Of a stretch of 64,000 nt of DNA, positions 1 to 9,443 are shown one piece after another (the stretch's first letter is position 1; the number at the start of each line of letters is the position of its first letter). The notes under the pieces are model-generated. The model saw only the letters and a program-made list of their open reading frames with translations, searched no databases and was not told the DNA's origin. A program made the position numbers and the translations under genes. The DNA lies in the NCBI GenBank assembly GCA_963976055.1, contig CAXBJB010000007.1, positions 186,001 to 250,000 on the forward strand. Reading direction: 5' to 3'. The stretch comes from UBA1479 sp963976055 (GTDB lineage Bacteria; Pseudomonadota; Alphaproteobacteria; Rhodospirillales; Casp-alpha2).

Positions 1-906
1 CTGACGGCATTGTTGCCGGACCTGTCGCGCGCGCGCATTCAGGCCTTGCTGGCCGAAGGCCAGGTGGCGGACGGCGCGGGTCTGCCCGTGACCGAAGCCA
101 AGCGCAAGGTGCGGGCCGGGGAGGGTTATACGGTCACCATCCCGCCGCCCGTCCCGGCCACGCCCGAGGGACAGGCGATTCCCTTGGACGTCGTCTACGA
201 AGACGGCGACCTGATCGTCATCGACAAGCCCCAGGGCCTGGTCGTTCATCCGGCGGCGGGCAATGCGGACGGTACCTTGGTTAATGCGCTGCTGGCCCAT
301 TGCAAGGGATCGCTGTCCGGCGTCGGCGGGGTCGAGCGGCCGGGCATCGTGCATCGCCTGGACAAGGACACTTCGGGCCTCATGGTCGCGGCCAAGCACG
401 ACATTGCCCATCGCGGGCTCGCCCGTCAGTTCGAGGATCATTCCATCGACCGGGCCTACCGCGCCCTGGTGTGGGGCGTGCCGCGCCCGACGGAGGGAGA
501 GATCACCGGCGCCATCGGCCGCGATCCCAGGAACCGCAAGAAGATGGCCGTGCGCCCGGACGCGTCCGGCAAATGGGCCAAGACCTCCTACAAGGTCCTG
601 GAACGGTTCGGCGACCGGGCGGCTTTGGTCGAATGCCGGCTCGCCACCGGGCGCACGCATCAGATCCGCGTGCATATGGCGTCGATCGGCCATCCGGTGA
701 TCGGCGATCCGCTGTATGGCGGCCGGCGGGCGCGCACGTCCGGCCTGCCGCCGGAGCTGAAAACCCCACTTTCTCAGTGTAAAAACCAAGCCCTTCACGC
801 ATGTATTCTGGGGTTCACCCATCCGGTAACCGGGCAGAGGTTGAGCTTTTCGTCAGAAAAACATAATTATATCAACGAAATATCCGACATATTGCGGTCG
901 ATCTAA
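1..906 (+). CDS. rluD: RluD-type 23S rRNA pseudouridine synthase (5' end outside window)
   Basis: Converts uridines to pseudouridine in 23S rRNA; the helix-69 sites if this is true RluD. The frame is open at the left edge, so the start codon lies before the window. The visible part begins inside an S4-like RNA-binding segment (SRARIQALLAEGQV). The synthase domain follows, with the catalytic-aspartate motif HRLDKDTSG near residue 115 and the RTHQIRVH motif near residue 215, counted from the TTG at base 10. The last ~20 residues after the fold are not recognisable. The next gene on the same strand is rpoH, a neighbour pair common in alphaproteobacteria. RluC/RluA-class relatives share these motifs, so the exact target uridines are inferred. 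Confidence 0.9.
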   Translation: MTALLPDLSRARIQALLAEGQVADGAGLPVTEAKRKVRAGEGYTVTIPPPVPATPEGQAIPLDVVYEDGDLIVIDKPQGLVVHPAAGNADGTLVNALLAHCKGSLSGVGGVERPGIVHRLDKDTSGLMVAAKHDIAHRGLARQFEDHSIDRAYRALVWGVPRPTEGEITGAIGRDPRNRKKMAVRPDASGKWAKTSYKVLERFGDRAALVECRLATGRTHQIRVHMASIGHPVIGDPLYGGRRARTSGLPPELKTPLSQCKNQALHACILGFTHPVTGQRLSFSSEKHNYINEISDILRSI

Positions 907-1045
907 AATTTTCTGTACCTGACTAAATCCCTCGGCTAATATCCGACCAAATTGGTATGAATTAACGTAGCTCATCACCACCCATCATTCTGGCCGTCAG
1001 GTAGACGGTGGGTCAGCTGCGTTCGGATATGAGGGAAACCGCACC

Positions 1046-1936
1046 ATGGGATACATGGCCCCTGACAAGGACTTGAGTTTTGCCCCGGAAGACAACCTGT
1101 CGCGTTATCTCTACCGCATCCGGGATTTCCCCATGCTGGAGCCGGAGGAAGAGGTCGCCCTCGCCCGGCGCTGGCAGGAACATGGCGACGAAGCGGCGGC
1201 CCGCCGCCTGGTGACCAGCCACCTGCGTCTCGTTGCCAAGATCGCCATGGGTTATCGCGGTTACGGCCTGCCCGTGGGCGAGCTGATCTCCGAAGGCAAC
1301 GTCGGCATGATGCAGGCGGTCAAGCGCTTCGATCCGGAGCGCGGATTCCGTCTCGCGACCTATGCAATGTGGTGGATCCGCGCGGCGATCCAGGAATACA
1401 TCCTGCGCTCGTGGTCGCTGGTCAAGATGGGCACGACGGCGGCGCAGAAGAAGCTGTTCTTCAACCTGCGCCGGATGAAGGCCCAGATGTCGGCCATCGA
1501 CGAGGGCGATCTGCACCCGGAACAGGTGGCGGAAATTTCCCGCAAGCTGGGTGTGTCCGATGTCGAGGTCGTCAACATGAACCGGCGTCTGTCCGGCGGC
1601 GACCAGTCCCTCAACGCGCCCTTGCGTCAGGATGCGGACGGTGAATGGCTGGACTGGCTGGTCGAGGATTCGGAAGATCAGGAATCCCGCCTGGGCGAGG
1701 ACGAGGAACTTTCGGAACGGCGCGGCATGCTGAACGCGGCGTTGAAGTCGCTCAGCGAGCGGGAACGCCACATCATCGAGGAACGGCGCCTGAAGGACAC
1801 GCCGGCAACCCTGCAGGACCTGTCGGCGGAATACGGGATTTCCCGTGAACGCATCCGCCAGATCGAGGTCCGGGCCTTCGAGAAGCTGCAGAAGTCGGTC
1901 AAGAACGCGGTCATCGAGCGCCACATCTCCCATTAA
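1046..1936 (+). CDS. rpoH: RNA polymerase heat-shock sigma factor RpoH (sigma-32)
   Basis: Directs RNA polymerase to heat-shock promoters. The 296-residue protein has the sigma-70 family layout: region 2 with YAMWWIRAAIQEYILRSW around residues 106-123, the RpoH-box QKKLFFNLRRM at 134-144 that separates RpoH from other sigma factors, and a region 4 helix-turn-helix (ISRERIRQIEVRAFEKLQ) near the C-terminus. The ATG at 1046 is preceded by a GAGGGAAA ribosome-binding site. The 139 bases after rluD probably hold its own promoter, but I cannot place one with confidence. Alphaproteobacteria often carry several rpoH paralogues, so this may not be the only one. Confidence 0.95.
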   Translation: MGYMAPDKDLSFAPEDNLSRYLYRIRDFPMLEPEEEVALARRWQEHGDEAAARRLVTSHLRLVAKIAMGYRGYGLPVGELISEGNVGMMQAVKRFDPERGFRLATYAMWWIRAAIQEYILRSWSLVKMGTTAAQKKLFFNLRRMKAQMSAIDEGDLHPEQVAEISRKLGVSDVEVVNMNRRLSGGDQSLNAPLRQDADGEWLDWLVEDSEDQESRLGEDEELSERRGMLNAALKSLSERERHIIEERRLKDTPATLQDLSAEYGISRERIRQIEVRAFEKLQKSVKNAVIERHISH

Positions 1937-1968
1937 GGGGGCGGGCGGCGGCGCTATGTGCAACGGGG

Positions 1969-2607
1969 CTAGCGCGCCGTGCCCATGGAGGCGTCGCCGT
2001 CCGTCTCTTCCTTCGCCTCGATGGCTTCCATCGCCGCCATGGCCGCCTGCACGCCGCCGCCGGGGCCGTTGCTGGCGGCGGGACCGCCCGGTCGCGGTGC
2101 GGGCTTGGCGGGGCCGCTGCCGGGGGCGCGGACACCCAGGGTGACCTCGTCGCCCCATTCGTCGACGATGCGGCGCTGGTTGGCGCGTAAGGCCGACAGA
2201 CGCCGTTCCGTCAGCACCGTCATGAACGACGTGATGACCGGCGGGATCACCGTATACACCATCCATCCGGCCATGGCCGAACCGTAAATGACGGCAAGGG
2301 CGAACACGTCCGTGACGATGTTCAGCGCACCGGTGATGTTGTGGTTCCCCGACCACAAATCCATCAGGTAGGGAAACATGCCGGCGAAGTTCAGGCCGCC
2401 GATGCAAAAAAATCCGTATTTCTGATCCGTGCGGTCGGTGATCCAGGACGCCATCGCCGGCAACATGGCGACCCCGACGACGATGATGGTCGGAAAGGCG
2501 ACGGCGATCATCGTCACCGAGATCAGCAGGAAATACAGCCAGAATTTGCCGCGCCGGCGGGGCGGCGGCGGCGGGGCCATGGCGCGGCGCATCGGTGGCC
2601 GGCCCAT
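1969..2607 (-). CDS. Membrane protein of unknown function, partner of the pseudokinase gene
   Basis: I do not recognise the family. The 212-residue protein starts at the ATG at 2607, two bases after the stop of the upstream pseudokinase gene, so the two are almost certainly cotranscribed and translationally coupled. It has a basic, proline-rich N-terminus (residues 1-20), then hydrophobic segments at about 22-50, 65-85 and 95-128. A glycine/alanine/proline-rich cytoplasmic tail follows. The reading frame continues upstream without a stop, but that part lies antisense within the neighbour and has arginine-rich shadow composition, so the internal ATG is preferred. The adjacent pseudokinase also has a membrane anchor, so a shared membrane complex is a reasonable inference. 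Confidence 0.75.
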   Translation of the reverse strand: MGRPPMRRAMAPPPPPRRRGKFWLYFLLISVTMIAVAFPTIIVVGVAMLPAMASWITDRTDQKYGFFCIGGLNFAGMFPYLMDLWSGNHNITGALNIVTDVFALAVIYGSAMAGWMVYTVIPPVITSFMTVLTERRLSALRANQRRIVDEWGDEVTLGVRAPGSGPAKPAPRPGGPAASNGPGGGVQAAMAAMEAIEAKEETDGDASMGTAR

Positions 2608-2609
2608 GG

Positions 2610-4712
2610 TCAGAACACCTTGATCATGAACAGGATCATCACGATACACATGGTCACCAGGATGGAGCCCATGGCGGCGGCCTGTTGGCCCGTGCGCTCG
2701 GCCTTGGTCAGCTGTTCCTCGCCGCGGCCCTCGATATCCTGAATTTCCAGTTCGGCCGCGGCAAACTCCGCGACCGCGTCCTCGAAGCCTTCGATGTCTT
2801 CGCGTCGGCGGTCGGCGTTGTCCATCAGATCGAACAGTTCGGGCAGCGACCCGCGGCGGACCAGACGGGGAATTTCCCGTTCGATCTCCTTGCGGGTGGT
2901 GCGCGAATGATAGGCGTTGATGGCCGGGCCGAGATGCCCGCCGACCCAACTGGCTAGGCCGTAGACGGGTTCGATCCGCAGCTTCCACTGGATGAAGGCC
3001 AGCAGCGACAACATGCCGATGGTCTGGGTATCGGGGTTTTCCGACGCCAGGGCCTTCAGATGCGGGTTGATGTCTTCCTTGAAGCGCGCGGTGATGAAGG
3101 CCGCCACATGACGGTCGAGCGGTTTCGACTTCAGGTCCTGTGTGTTGGCGGCACGGTCGAGCGCCGGCAGCAGATGGTCGGTCTCCAGCACGTATTCCTG
3201 TAGCAAAAGCGGACTTTGGCAGGGCAGGGACGGATTACTTTCATACAAGCATCGCTCGATCCCGAAGCCCGGATCCTTGTTGTTGAGCACGATCTTGAGC
3301 TGCGAGAAGTTCTTTTGATGGATCGAGGCTTCCGGCGCATAGACCAGCTGCGATTGGAACCACAGGTCGGGAATGTCCTTGGCGATGATTTCCGCCGGGA
3401 TCTGCGGATCGCCCGTGCGCAGCAGATCCATGGCGAAGGCGGCGCCGAAACCATCGACCATGAAGGAAAACCCCTTGAAGCGAATGGGGCCCAAGGGGTC
3501 CATGAGAATGGCGACGCGGGTCACGATCATCTCGTCCGAGCCCGCGAAGGATCCGGCCTGGGCGTTGGCCACGTCGAGCACGTTCTTGATGGCGTTGGCC
3601 AGATTGACGTCTTCGACCGAACGCCGGAGCCAGGTATCGAAGCTGTCGTGGCGGATCGCCTTGGCGGCGTCGGGCACGTGCTTGGTGAAGGCGTCGGCCA
3701 GTTGCCGCACGCTCTGGTACGGGCGGCCCATGAAGGTCAGGGGAGTCTGTCCGCGCTTGCCCGCGCGTTTCTGCTGTGGCGACATCTTGCGGCCCGACAG
3801 CCACAGGTCGATTTCCTCGGGCCCCCAGCGTTGCTGGGGGTCGTCGCCGAGCATGCCGCGCAGCGGCTCAAGCAGGGACAAGGGCAGGTTCTCGTTGCCG
3901 GTGATCGCCGCGTAGGACCCCAGTTCCAGCTTCTCCGCCAGGATTTTTTCCGCCCCTTCGGACGCCCCCGGTTCCTTGTCCAGAATAAGGCCGACGATGG
4001 CGACGGCGAAGGCATAGGCGTCGTCGCGGGAGTTGCCGACACCGCGCCCGGCCGGGGGCGCCATGGCGCGTTCCGCCGGCTCGTACACCGCCGGCTGGTC
4101 GTAACCCGGCGGCGACGAATAGCATTCGCCGAAGGCAATCTGCTGCCGTCCGGCATCCATGAAGAACAGATTGTCGCGGCGAATCGCCCGATGGGCGACG
4201 CCGATCGACGCCATTTCCTGCAACGCCCCGGCCAGCGGTTCGATCACCTTGCGCGGCAGGTCGTATTCGGAAATCCGGAACGTGCCCTTTTGCAGCACGC
4301 GCCCGCCAAGGGGCCGTTCCAGGATCAGGATCATGGTGCGCTGGCGGATCAGGGGCCAGAACTCGACCTCCCATTCCAGGATACCGACCAGGGGCTTGAT
4401 GCCGGAACCGCGCAGGGACGTCATGGCGCCCAACCGCGTCGGCAGTCCCGGATTGCAGATCAGCGCGAATACGGGGCGGTCGATGTCGCGGCGGTCCTCG
4501 GCCATGAAGGCCTTGGCGGAGGGAGAATCCAGATCGGGCAGCGGCGTTTTGGGATCGATGGCGAAGCGGTCCTTGATCAGGACCGGGCGCAGACTGGCCG
4601 CGGACGGGATGCCGTCGCCGGGCTCGGTGCCGGCGTCCATGCCGTCCGGCGGCGCGCCCTCTTCGGGCGGCGGCCCCGCGGGGTCGGCCTGTGCTGTGGC
4701 GGTTTCAGCCAT
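2610..4712 (-). CDS. Protein kinase-like protein lacking catalytic residues, C-terminal membrane anchor
   Basis: The 700-residue protein has a kinase-like fold in its first ~300 residues. The catalytic loop reads HRAIRRDN at 174-181, with alanine where the HRD aspartate should be. The metal-binding DFG reads AFG at 193-195. An APE-like YEPAER follows at about 210-215. Both essential aspartates are therefore missing, which points to a pseudokinase acting as a scaffold or sensor. Residues ~300-670 are a long helical region with no family I recognise. The last ~20 residues (ILVTMCIVMILFMIKVF) form a membrane segment, suggesting tail anchoring with the body in the cytoplasm. It is first in a two-gene unit with the small membrane protein downstream. 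The ATG at 4712 fits the start of coding composition. Confidence 0.8.
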   Translation of the reverse strand: MAETATAQADPAGPPPEEGAPPDGMDAGTEPGDGIPSAASLRPVLIKDRFAIDPKTPLPDLDSPSAKAFMAEDRRDIDRPVFALICNPGLPTRLGAMTSLRGSGIKPLVGILEWEVEFWPLIRQRTMILILERPLGGRVLQKGTFRISEYDLPRKVIEPLAGALQEMASIGVAHRAIRRDNLFFMDAGRQQIAFGECYSSPPGYDQPAVYEPAERAMAPPAGRGVGNSRDDAYAFAVAIVGLILDKEPGASEGAEKILAEKLELGSYAAITGNENLPLSLLEPLRGMLGDDPQQRWGPEEIDLWLSGRKMSPQQKRAGKRGQTPLTFMGRPYQSVRQLADAFTKHVPDAAKAIRHDSFDTWLRRSVEDVNLANAIKNVLDVANAQAGSFAGSDEMIVTRVAILMDPLGPIRFKGFSFMVDGFGAAFAMDLLRTGDPQIPAEIIAKDIPDLWFQSQLVYAPEASIHQKNFSQLKIVLNNKDPGFGIERCLYESNPSLPCQSPLLLQEYVLETDHLLPALDRAANTQDLKSKPLDRHVAAFITARFKEDINPHLKALASENPDTQTIGMLSLLAFIQWKLRIEPVYGLASWVGGHLGPAINAYHSRTTRKEIEREIPRLVRRGSLPELFDLMDNADRRREDIEGFEDAVAEFAAAELEIQDIEGRGEEQLTKAERTGQQAAAMGSILVTMCIVMILFMIKVF

Positions 4713-4866
4713 CGATTGTCGTCTTCAGCCCCAACAGTCGCGAACGGAAAAGGCGCGCAGGCACGGCTATTGCCGTCCGCGTGCCTGGAATTTCCCACAC
4801 TTTCACGCCCTGATGGTACCCGCCATTCCCTTGACAGACAATTAATGCCGGGAACCGGACCGCGCC

Positions 4867-4908
4867 AGTCGGATCGGGCTAGTCGGATCGGGCTGGTCGG
4901 ATCGGGCT
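4867..4908. repeat. Three tandem 14-bp repeats downstream of purA
   Basis: Three consecutive copies of AGTCGGATCGGGCT lie here; the third begins with G. They sit between the pseudokinase start and the purA stop codon (4916-4918). No function is evident; slippage-generated repeats are the simple explanation. Confidence 0.8.
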
Positions 4909-4915
4909 GGCGCGA

Positions 4916-6208
4916 TCAGTCGGCGAAAGGATCGTGGACGAGAATCGTGTCCTCGCGTTCGGGGCTGGTGGACAGCAGGGCCACGGGGGCTTCGATCAGT
5001 TCCTCAATGCGGCGGATGTACTTGATCGCCGTGGCCGGCAGCTCGGCCCAGGACCGCGCGCCCTGGGTGCTTTCGTTCCAGCCTTCCATTTCCTCGTAGA
5101 TCGGCTCGACCCGGGCCTGTTCGATCTGCGACGCTGGCAGGTGGTCAAGCTCGCGCCCGTTCAGGCGGTATCCCCGGCATACCTTCAGGACCTTCTGGCC
5201 GTCGAGAACGTCCAGCTTGGTCAGCGCGATGCCGGTGATGCCGTTGACCTTGATCGCCTGGCGGACCATTACCGCGTCGAACCAGCCACAGCGCCGGGGC
5301 CGCCCGGTCACCGTGCCGAATTCGCGCCCGCGTTCACCCAGCGTGCGGCCGACCTCGTCTTCCAACTCCGTCGGGAACGGGCCCTGGCCGACACGGGTCG
5401 TATAGGCCTTGGTGATGCCGAGAACGTAATTGATCGCACTCGGCCCCTGGCCGGAGCCAACGGCGGCCTGGCCGGCCACCGTGTTCGACGAGGTGACGAA
5501 GGGATAGGTTCCGTGGTCCAGGTCCAGCATGGCGCCCTGGGCGCCTTCGAACAGAATGCGCTTGCCGCGGCGGCGGGCCTGGTCCAGTTCCTGCCACACG
5601 GTGGCGGCGAAGGGTAGAATCTTGGGCGCGACCTCAATCAGTTGCGCCAGCAATTCGCCGCCGTCGACCTCGGGCATGCCGAGTCCGCGCAGAAGCGCGT
5701 TGTGGTGGAACAACAGGCCTTCGACCTTGTCCTTCAACAGGCCGTGGTCGCTCAGGTCGCCGACGCGGATGGCGCGGCGCGCGGTCTTGTCCTCATAGGC
5801 GGGGCCGATGCCGCGGCCCGTGGTGCCGATCTTCGCCTTGCCGGCGGCCTGTTCGCGGGCGAGGTCGAGATTGCGGTGAAGCGGCAGGATCAGGGGGCAT
5901 CCTTCGGACAGGCGCAGGCTGTCCGGCGTCACTTCGACGCCCTGGTCGCGGATCTTTGCGATCTCGGACAGCAGCGCCCAGGGATCGACCACGACGCCGT
6001 TGCCGATCACGGACAGTTTGCCCTTGCGCACGATGCCCGACGGCAGCAGCGACAGCTTGTAGGTGACGCCGTCGATGACCAGCGTATGGCCGGCGTTGTG
6101 TCCGCCCTGGAAGCGCACAACCACATCGGCGCGTTCCGACAGCCAGTCGACGATCTTACCCTTGCCTTCGTCGCCCCATTGCGAGCCGACGACAACCACG
6201 TTCGCCAT
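4916..6208 (-). CDS. purA: Adenylosuccinate synthetase
   Basis: Catalyses the GTP-dependent joining of IMP and aspartate to adenylosuccinate, the committed step to AMP. The 430-residue length is normal for bacterial PurA. The N-terminal GSQWGDEGKGKIVDWL loop carries the catalytic Asp and the phosphate-binding GDEGKGK. GHNAGHT follows at about 40-46, and KLDVLDG provides the guanine-binding NKXD-like element. The ATG at 6208 gives the canonical start just before the first strand. It lies 43 bases downstream of hisZ on the same strand and is probably cotranscribed with it, linking histidine and purine synthesis genes as in several alphaproteobacteria. Confidence 0.97.
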   Translation of the reverse strand: MANVVVVGSQWGDEGKGKIVDWLSERADVVVRFQGGHNAGHTLVIDGVTYKLSLLPSGIVRKGKLSVIGNGVVVDPWALLSEIAKIRDQGVEVTPDSLRLSEGCPLILPLHRNLDLAREQAAGKAKIGTTGRGIGPAYEDKTARRAIRVGDLSDHGLLKDKVEGLLFHHNALLRGLGMPEVDGGELLAQLIEVAPKILPFAATVWQELDQARRRGKRILFEGAQGAMLDLDHGTYPFVTSSNTVAGQAAVGSGQGPSAINYVLGITKAYTTRVGQGPFPTELEDEVGRTLGERGREFGTVTGRPRRCGWFDAVMVRQAIKVNGITGIALTKLDVLDGQKVLKVCRGYRLNGRELDHLPASQIEQARVEPIYEEMEGWNESTQGARSWAELPATAIKYIRRIEELIEAPVALLSTSPEREDTILVHDPFAD

Positions 6209-6251
6209 TTTCAGTGTCCGTTCTTGTCCGTGAAAAAGGGGTGTTTGCCGG

Positions 6252-7427
6252 TCACGCCTCGCCGATGGGGGCGGGGCGGCCGTCGTGAAGCCAGTGGGTG
6301 CAGCCGAGACGCCGGGCCTCGGCCCTGGCGTCGGCGCCGTCGTCCAGGCCGGCGACGGTGATCCATCCTTCGGCGCGCAGGGCGGCCATGCGGTCCGCCG
6401 CCGTGCCCGCGGGCACGAACAGCCAGCGGCCCAGCGCCGGGCGCGGCAGGGCGCGCAGCAGGGTGTCGGTGAACAGGGTAAAGCCCGTGGCCGGTTCGCC
6501 CGCGCCGGCGGCCGTGCCGCCGTTGCCGGCCAGGTAGCGCCCGCCCGAGCCCAGTTCGCCGCGCACGCCGGCGGCGTACAGGGTGAAGGTCGCTCCGGCG
6601 TGGTATTCGAAGCCGCGGTGCTCCACCGGATCGATGGTCAGCGGCAGGGTCGGCGCCAGGGCGCGGGCCTTCGCGACGATGGCCTTCAGCGTGTTCCATT
6701 CCGCGGCCGCAGCGGCCGGCAGGTCGATCGCATCGACGGCGGCAAGGGTGTCGTCGGCGGGGCCAGCGGCGAGAACCAGGCGTTTCAGCATGTCGGTCAG
6801 GTCGGCGTCGATCTGCGGCGCCAGGGCGTCGAGGGCCCCCGTGTCCTTGTGGTTCAGGGCGTCGCGCAGGGCGCGTTCGGCGGCGGCGGGAACGGCGTCG
6901 CCTAGGATCGCGGTGACCAGGGTCGGCACGGCCAGGTCGATGGACACATCGGCGACCCCGATATAGCCGAGCGCGTCGGCGGCCATCACGATGACCTCGG
7001 CGTCGGCGGCGGGGGTGGCGCTGCCGATCAATTCCGCGCCGATCTGCGCGAACTGGCGTTCCGGGCGGATTTGGTCGCCGCGCACGCGCAGGACCTGGCC
7101 CGCATAACACAGGCGAAGCGGCCGGGGGGCGGATTTCAGGCGGCTTGCGGCGATGCGCGCGATCTGCGGCGTGATGTCGGCGCGCAGCCCCATCATGCGC
7201 TGCGAGACGGGATCCATCAGGCGGAACACTTGGCGGTCCATGGCGGCACCCGTGCCGGACAGCAGAGAATCCTCGAATTCCATCAAGGGCGGCTTCACGC
7301 GCTGATAGCCGTGCGCCTGACAAACGTCGATCAGACGTTCGGTCACCGACGCCTCGAACCCCGCGTCAGGGGGCAAAAGGTCGGACAGGCCGGCGGGCAG
7401 CAGCCCGGGATTGGAGGTGTCTTCCAT
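6252..7427 (-). CDS. hisZ: ATP phosphoribosyltransferase regulatory subunit HisZ
   Basis: HisZ is a histidyl-tRNA synthetase-like protein. It binds the short form of HisG to give an active, histidine-regulated ATP phosphoribosyltransferase, the first step of histidine synthesis. The sequence has class II synthetase-like motifs (GLSDLLPPDAG at the start, then MEFEDSL, VFRLMDP, LRADITPQIAR and LCYAGQVLRV). It lacks a HisRS anticodon-binding domain, and ~391 residues is typical of HisZ. The frame also allows a TTG start at 7445, but the ATG at 7427 is preferred because it begins close to the conserved region. hisG is not in the window. purA follows closely on the same strand. Confidence 0.92.
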   Translation of the reverse strand: MEDTSNPGLLPAGLSDLLPPDAGFEASVTERLIDVCQAHGYQRVKPPLMEFEDSLLSGTGAAMDRQVFRLMDPVSQRMMGLRADITPQIARIAASRLKSAPRPLRLCYAGQVLRVRGDQIRPERQFAQIGAELIGSATPAADAEVIVMAADALGYIGVADVSIDLAVPTLVTAILGDAVPAAAERALRDALNHKDTGALDALAPQIDADLTDMLKRLVLAAGPADDTLAAVDAIDLPAAAAAEWNTLKAIVAKARALAPTLPLTIDPVEHRGFEYHAGATFTLYAAGVRGELGSGGRYLAGNGGTAAGAGEPATGFTLFTDTLLRALPRPALGRWLFVPAGTAADRMAALRAEGWITVAGLDDGADARAEARRLGCTHWLHDGRPAPIGEA

Positions 7428-7593
7428 CTGAGAGGCCGGGTTCAAGCGTTAAGACTGGCCGGCCGCCAATCAGCCGTCCACGGCCCCGTTTCCTAAACGG
7501 TTTGACCCGCCTGGGCAAGCACCGTCGCGGCTGCAAGGGGGCGGCGACGCCCGGACGGGGCCGCGCCGGTTGGGCGCAGGGGGCTTGGAATCG

Positions 7594-8208
7594 TTAGTTG
7601 GGCAGGGGGAAAACTTCGTTTTTCACGGTTTTGCCCAGGCTCTCGATCAGAGGCACGACCATGGCGCCGATCAGGGTTTCGTTGGTCGCGGCGCCCAGGT
7701 TGCCGGTCGCCCAGCCCTGCCAGTACCGTTCGATGCGGCCCGCTTCCGCCGGGCCGTCGATGGTCACCTTCAGGCGGTATTTGGTCGGCGTGACGATTTT
7801 GGTCCCGCCCTGGCCTTCGTTGAGAATGCCGCCGGTCTTGGAATCGAACACGTTGAACCGCGCTTCGGACCCTTCGGTGCCGGAACTGGTGCCCTTGGTT
7901 CCCTGGACGTCCAGGAAATAGCGTTTGTCGGTAAAGGTAAAGGCGCCCAGTTCGTCCAGCACCTCGAAGGTCAGGACGAGTTCCGCCTTGGGGTCGAGCC
8001 GGTAGCCGCGCGCCTTGAGTTCCCGCGCGAACTGATGGCTCAATTCCAGGGACTCGTCCGAATCGTCAAGCGCCCGCACCGCCAGAACCTTGCCGTCTGG
8101 CATGGGTTTCGACGAAATGGCGTTCAACTGGCCGTCGGCGGCATGAAGCGGGCCGGCAAAGGCGGCCGCCAGCACCAGGGCAAAAAAAGCGATCAAGGGT
8201 CTTTTCAT
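7594..8208 (-). CDS. Exported protein of unknown function
   Basis: The 204-residue product starts with a Sec signal peptide (MKRPLIAFFALVLAAAFAG, cleavage near AHAA-like LHAAD at 22-25), so it should be periplasmic or attached to the outer membrane. No cysteine follows the cleavage site, so it is not an obvious lipoprotein. The mature part is beta-rich with no catalytic motif I can name; the organisation resembles small DUF4136-type envelope proteins, but this is only an impression. It is a single-gene unit, divergent from the Crp/Fnr regulator gene across a 373-base gap. Confidence 0.7.
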   Translation of the reverse strand: MKRPLIAFFALVLAAAFAGPLHAADGQLNAISSKPMPDGKVLAVRALDDSDESLELSHQFARELKARGYRLDPKAELVLTFEVLDELGAFTFTDKRYFLDVQGTKGTSSGTEGSEARFNVFDSKTGGILNEGQGGTKIVTPTKYRLKVTIDGPAEAGRIERYWQGWATGNLGAATNETLIGAMVVPLIESLGKTVKNEVFPLPN

Positions 8209-8581
8209 CGTCGTTTCCGTTCGCGCGCGGGCATATCTGCCGCCCGGCTTTTCAGTCTCACCTTCGGTTGTCCGTGCAATTCCGCCGCATCGCAGGCCGT
8301 GCCGTGTTACGGACGGTGCTATTGTGCGCCCGCCCAGGCGGTTGACAGTCCGTTTATCGCTTGATTAGAGCATAAAAAAGTTAAAATCGATATAAGCGCG
8401 GCGGCGGCGGATGCCAAGCCGGGAAACGCGGATCTGTCCGCACGGAGAAAGATCGCCGGGCGGATGAACAGGGACTTGCCGCGGGAAACGGCGCAATTTC
8501 ATTTCCTTTGGAGTTGTGCGTGGTTCTTGCATAAGATCGCATTAATAAATTTTGCTCTTGTTTTAGGCGAAGGGGGTTCGC
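8209..8581. other. Divergent intergenic region between exported protein and Crp/Fnr regulator
   Basis: This 373-base gap must hold promoters for both flanking genes. It contains an A/T-rich stretch near 8365-8395 and another near 8540-8565. I found no gene and no convincing FNR-type dyad (TTGAT-N4-ATCAA); only a TTGAT half site is visible near 8361. Confidence 0.5.
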
Positions 8582-9280
8582 GTGACGGATGGCAATGCGC
8601 GGTCGTTGGCGCAGATACATCTGCTGGAGGATTTGAGCGCGGCCGAGATCGGGCGGCTGGAGCAGGCCTGTTCGTGGAAGACCTACGCCGCGCAGGAACA
8701 GATCATCGACCGCCAAAGCGATACGCAGGACGTCTATTTCGTCGTCTCCGGCGCCGCCCGTGTTGTCATCTATTCCCTGTCGGGCCGCGAAATCACCCTG
8801 GACGACGTCAACGCGGGCGGCCATTTCGGCGACCTTGCGGCGATCGATGGGGAACCGCGCTCGGCCAGCGTCATGGCGCTCCGGGACACGGTCATCGCGT
8901 CCCTGTCGCAGGAACGCTTCCTGCAGCTTTTGTCGGAGCATTTCACCGTCACGCTGCGTCTCATGCGGGCGTTGACGCGCATCGTGCGCACCTCGACGGA
9001 CCGCATCATGGATCTCAGCACCCTGGCCGCCAACAACCGGGTTCAGGCCGATCTGCTGCGTCTGGCGCGCAACAACATGGTCGGCGAAAACCGCGCCGAA
9101 CTGAAACCCATCCCCGTGCACGGCGATATCGCAAGCCGCGTGTCGACGACCCGTGAAACGGTTGCCCGTGTGCTTTCGGATCTGTCGCGCCAGGGCATGG
9201 TGGAACGCCAGAAGGACCGCCTGGTCATCGACGATGTCGATCGCCTGGAGGACATGGTCGAAGAGGTTCGTGGCGAGTGA
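8582..9280 (+). CDS. Crp/Fnr-family transcription regulator
   Basis: The 232-residue protein has an N-terminal cyclic-nucleotide-binding fold (about 15-130; GGHFGDLAAIDGEPRSAS is the phosphate-binding-cassette region) and a C-terminal winged helix (about 150-225). The HTH reads GDIASRVSTTRETVARVLSDL, the Crp signature. There is no N-terminal cysteine cluster, so it is not an iron-sulfur FNR. The RSAS sequence in the cassette is compatible with cAMP binding, but the ligand is unproven. The start is the GTG at 8582, preceded by an AGGCGAAGGGG ribosome-binding region. It lies upstream of divK with a 163-base gap and is probably a separate unit. Confidence 0.9.
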   Translation: MTDGNARSLAQIHLLEDLSAAEIGRLEQACSWKTYAAQEQIIDRQSDTQDVYFVVSGAARVVIYSLSGREITLDDVNAGGHFGDLAAIDGEPRSASVMALRDTVIASLSQERFLQLLSEHFTVTLRLMRALTRIVRTSTDRIMDLSTLAANNRVQADLLRLARNNMVGENRAELKPIPVHGDIASRVSTTRETVARVLSDLSRQGMVERQKDRLVIDDVDRLEDMVEEVRGE

Positions 9281-9443
9281 CGCCGGCCCCCACCGTCGTT
9301 TGACTTGCCGGGGCGTTTCGGACACTATCTGGGCTAAGCGTGATGGTGACTTCAGCTCCGGCCGGATGCCCTTGATCGGGCCAGGGTCGTGGTGCCGGGC
9401 AAGGCACTGCCGGCGGCCCCGAAATTGATCGAAAGAACGAAAT

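Noticed and set aside
3216..5099. Open frame of 627 codons opposite the pseudokinase
   Set aside because: Shadow frame; no ribosome-binding site or recognisable motif, and the minus strand holds the coherent protein.
8360..8400. FNR box before the Crp/Fnr gene
   Set aside because: Only a half site TTGAT is visible; no proper dyad.
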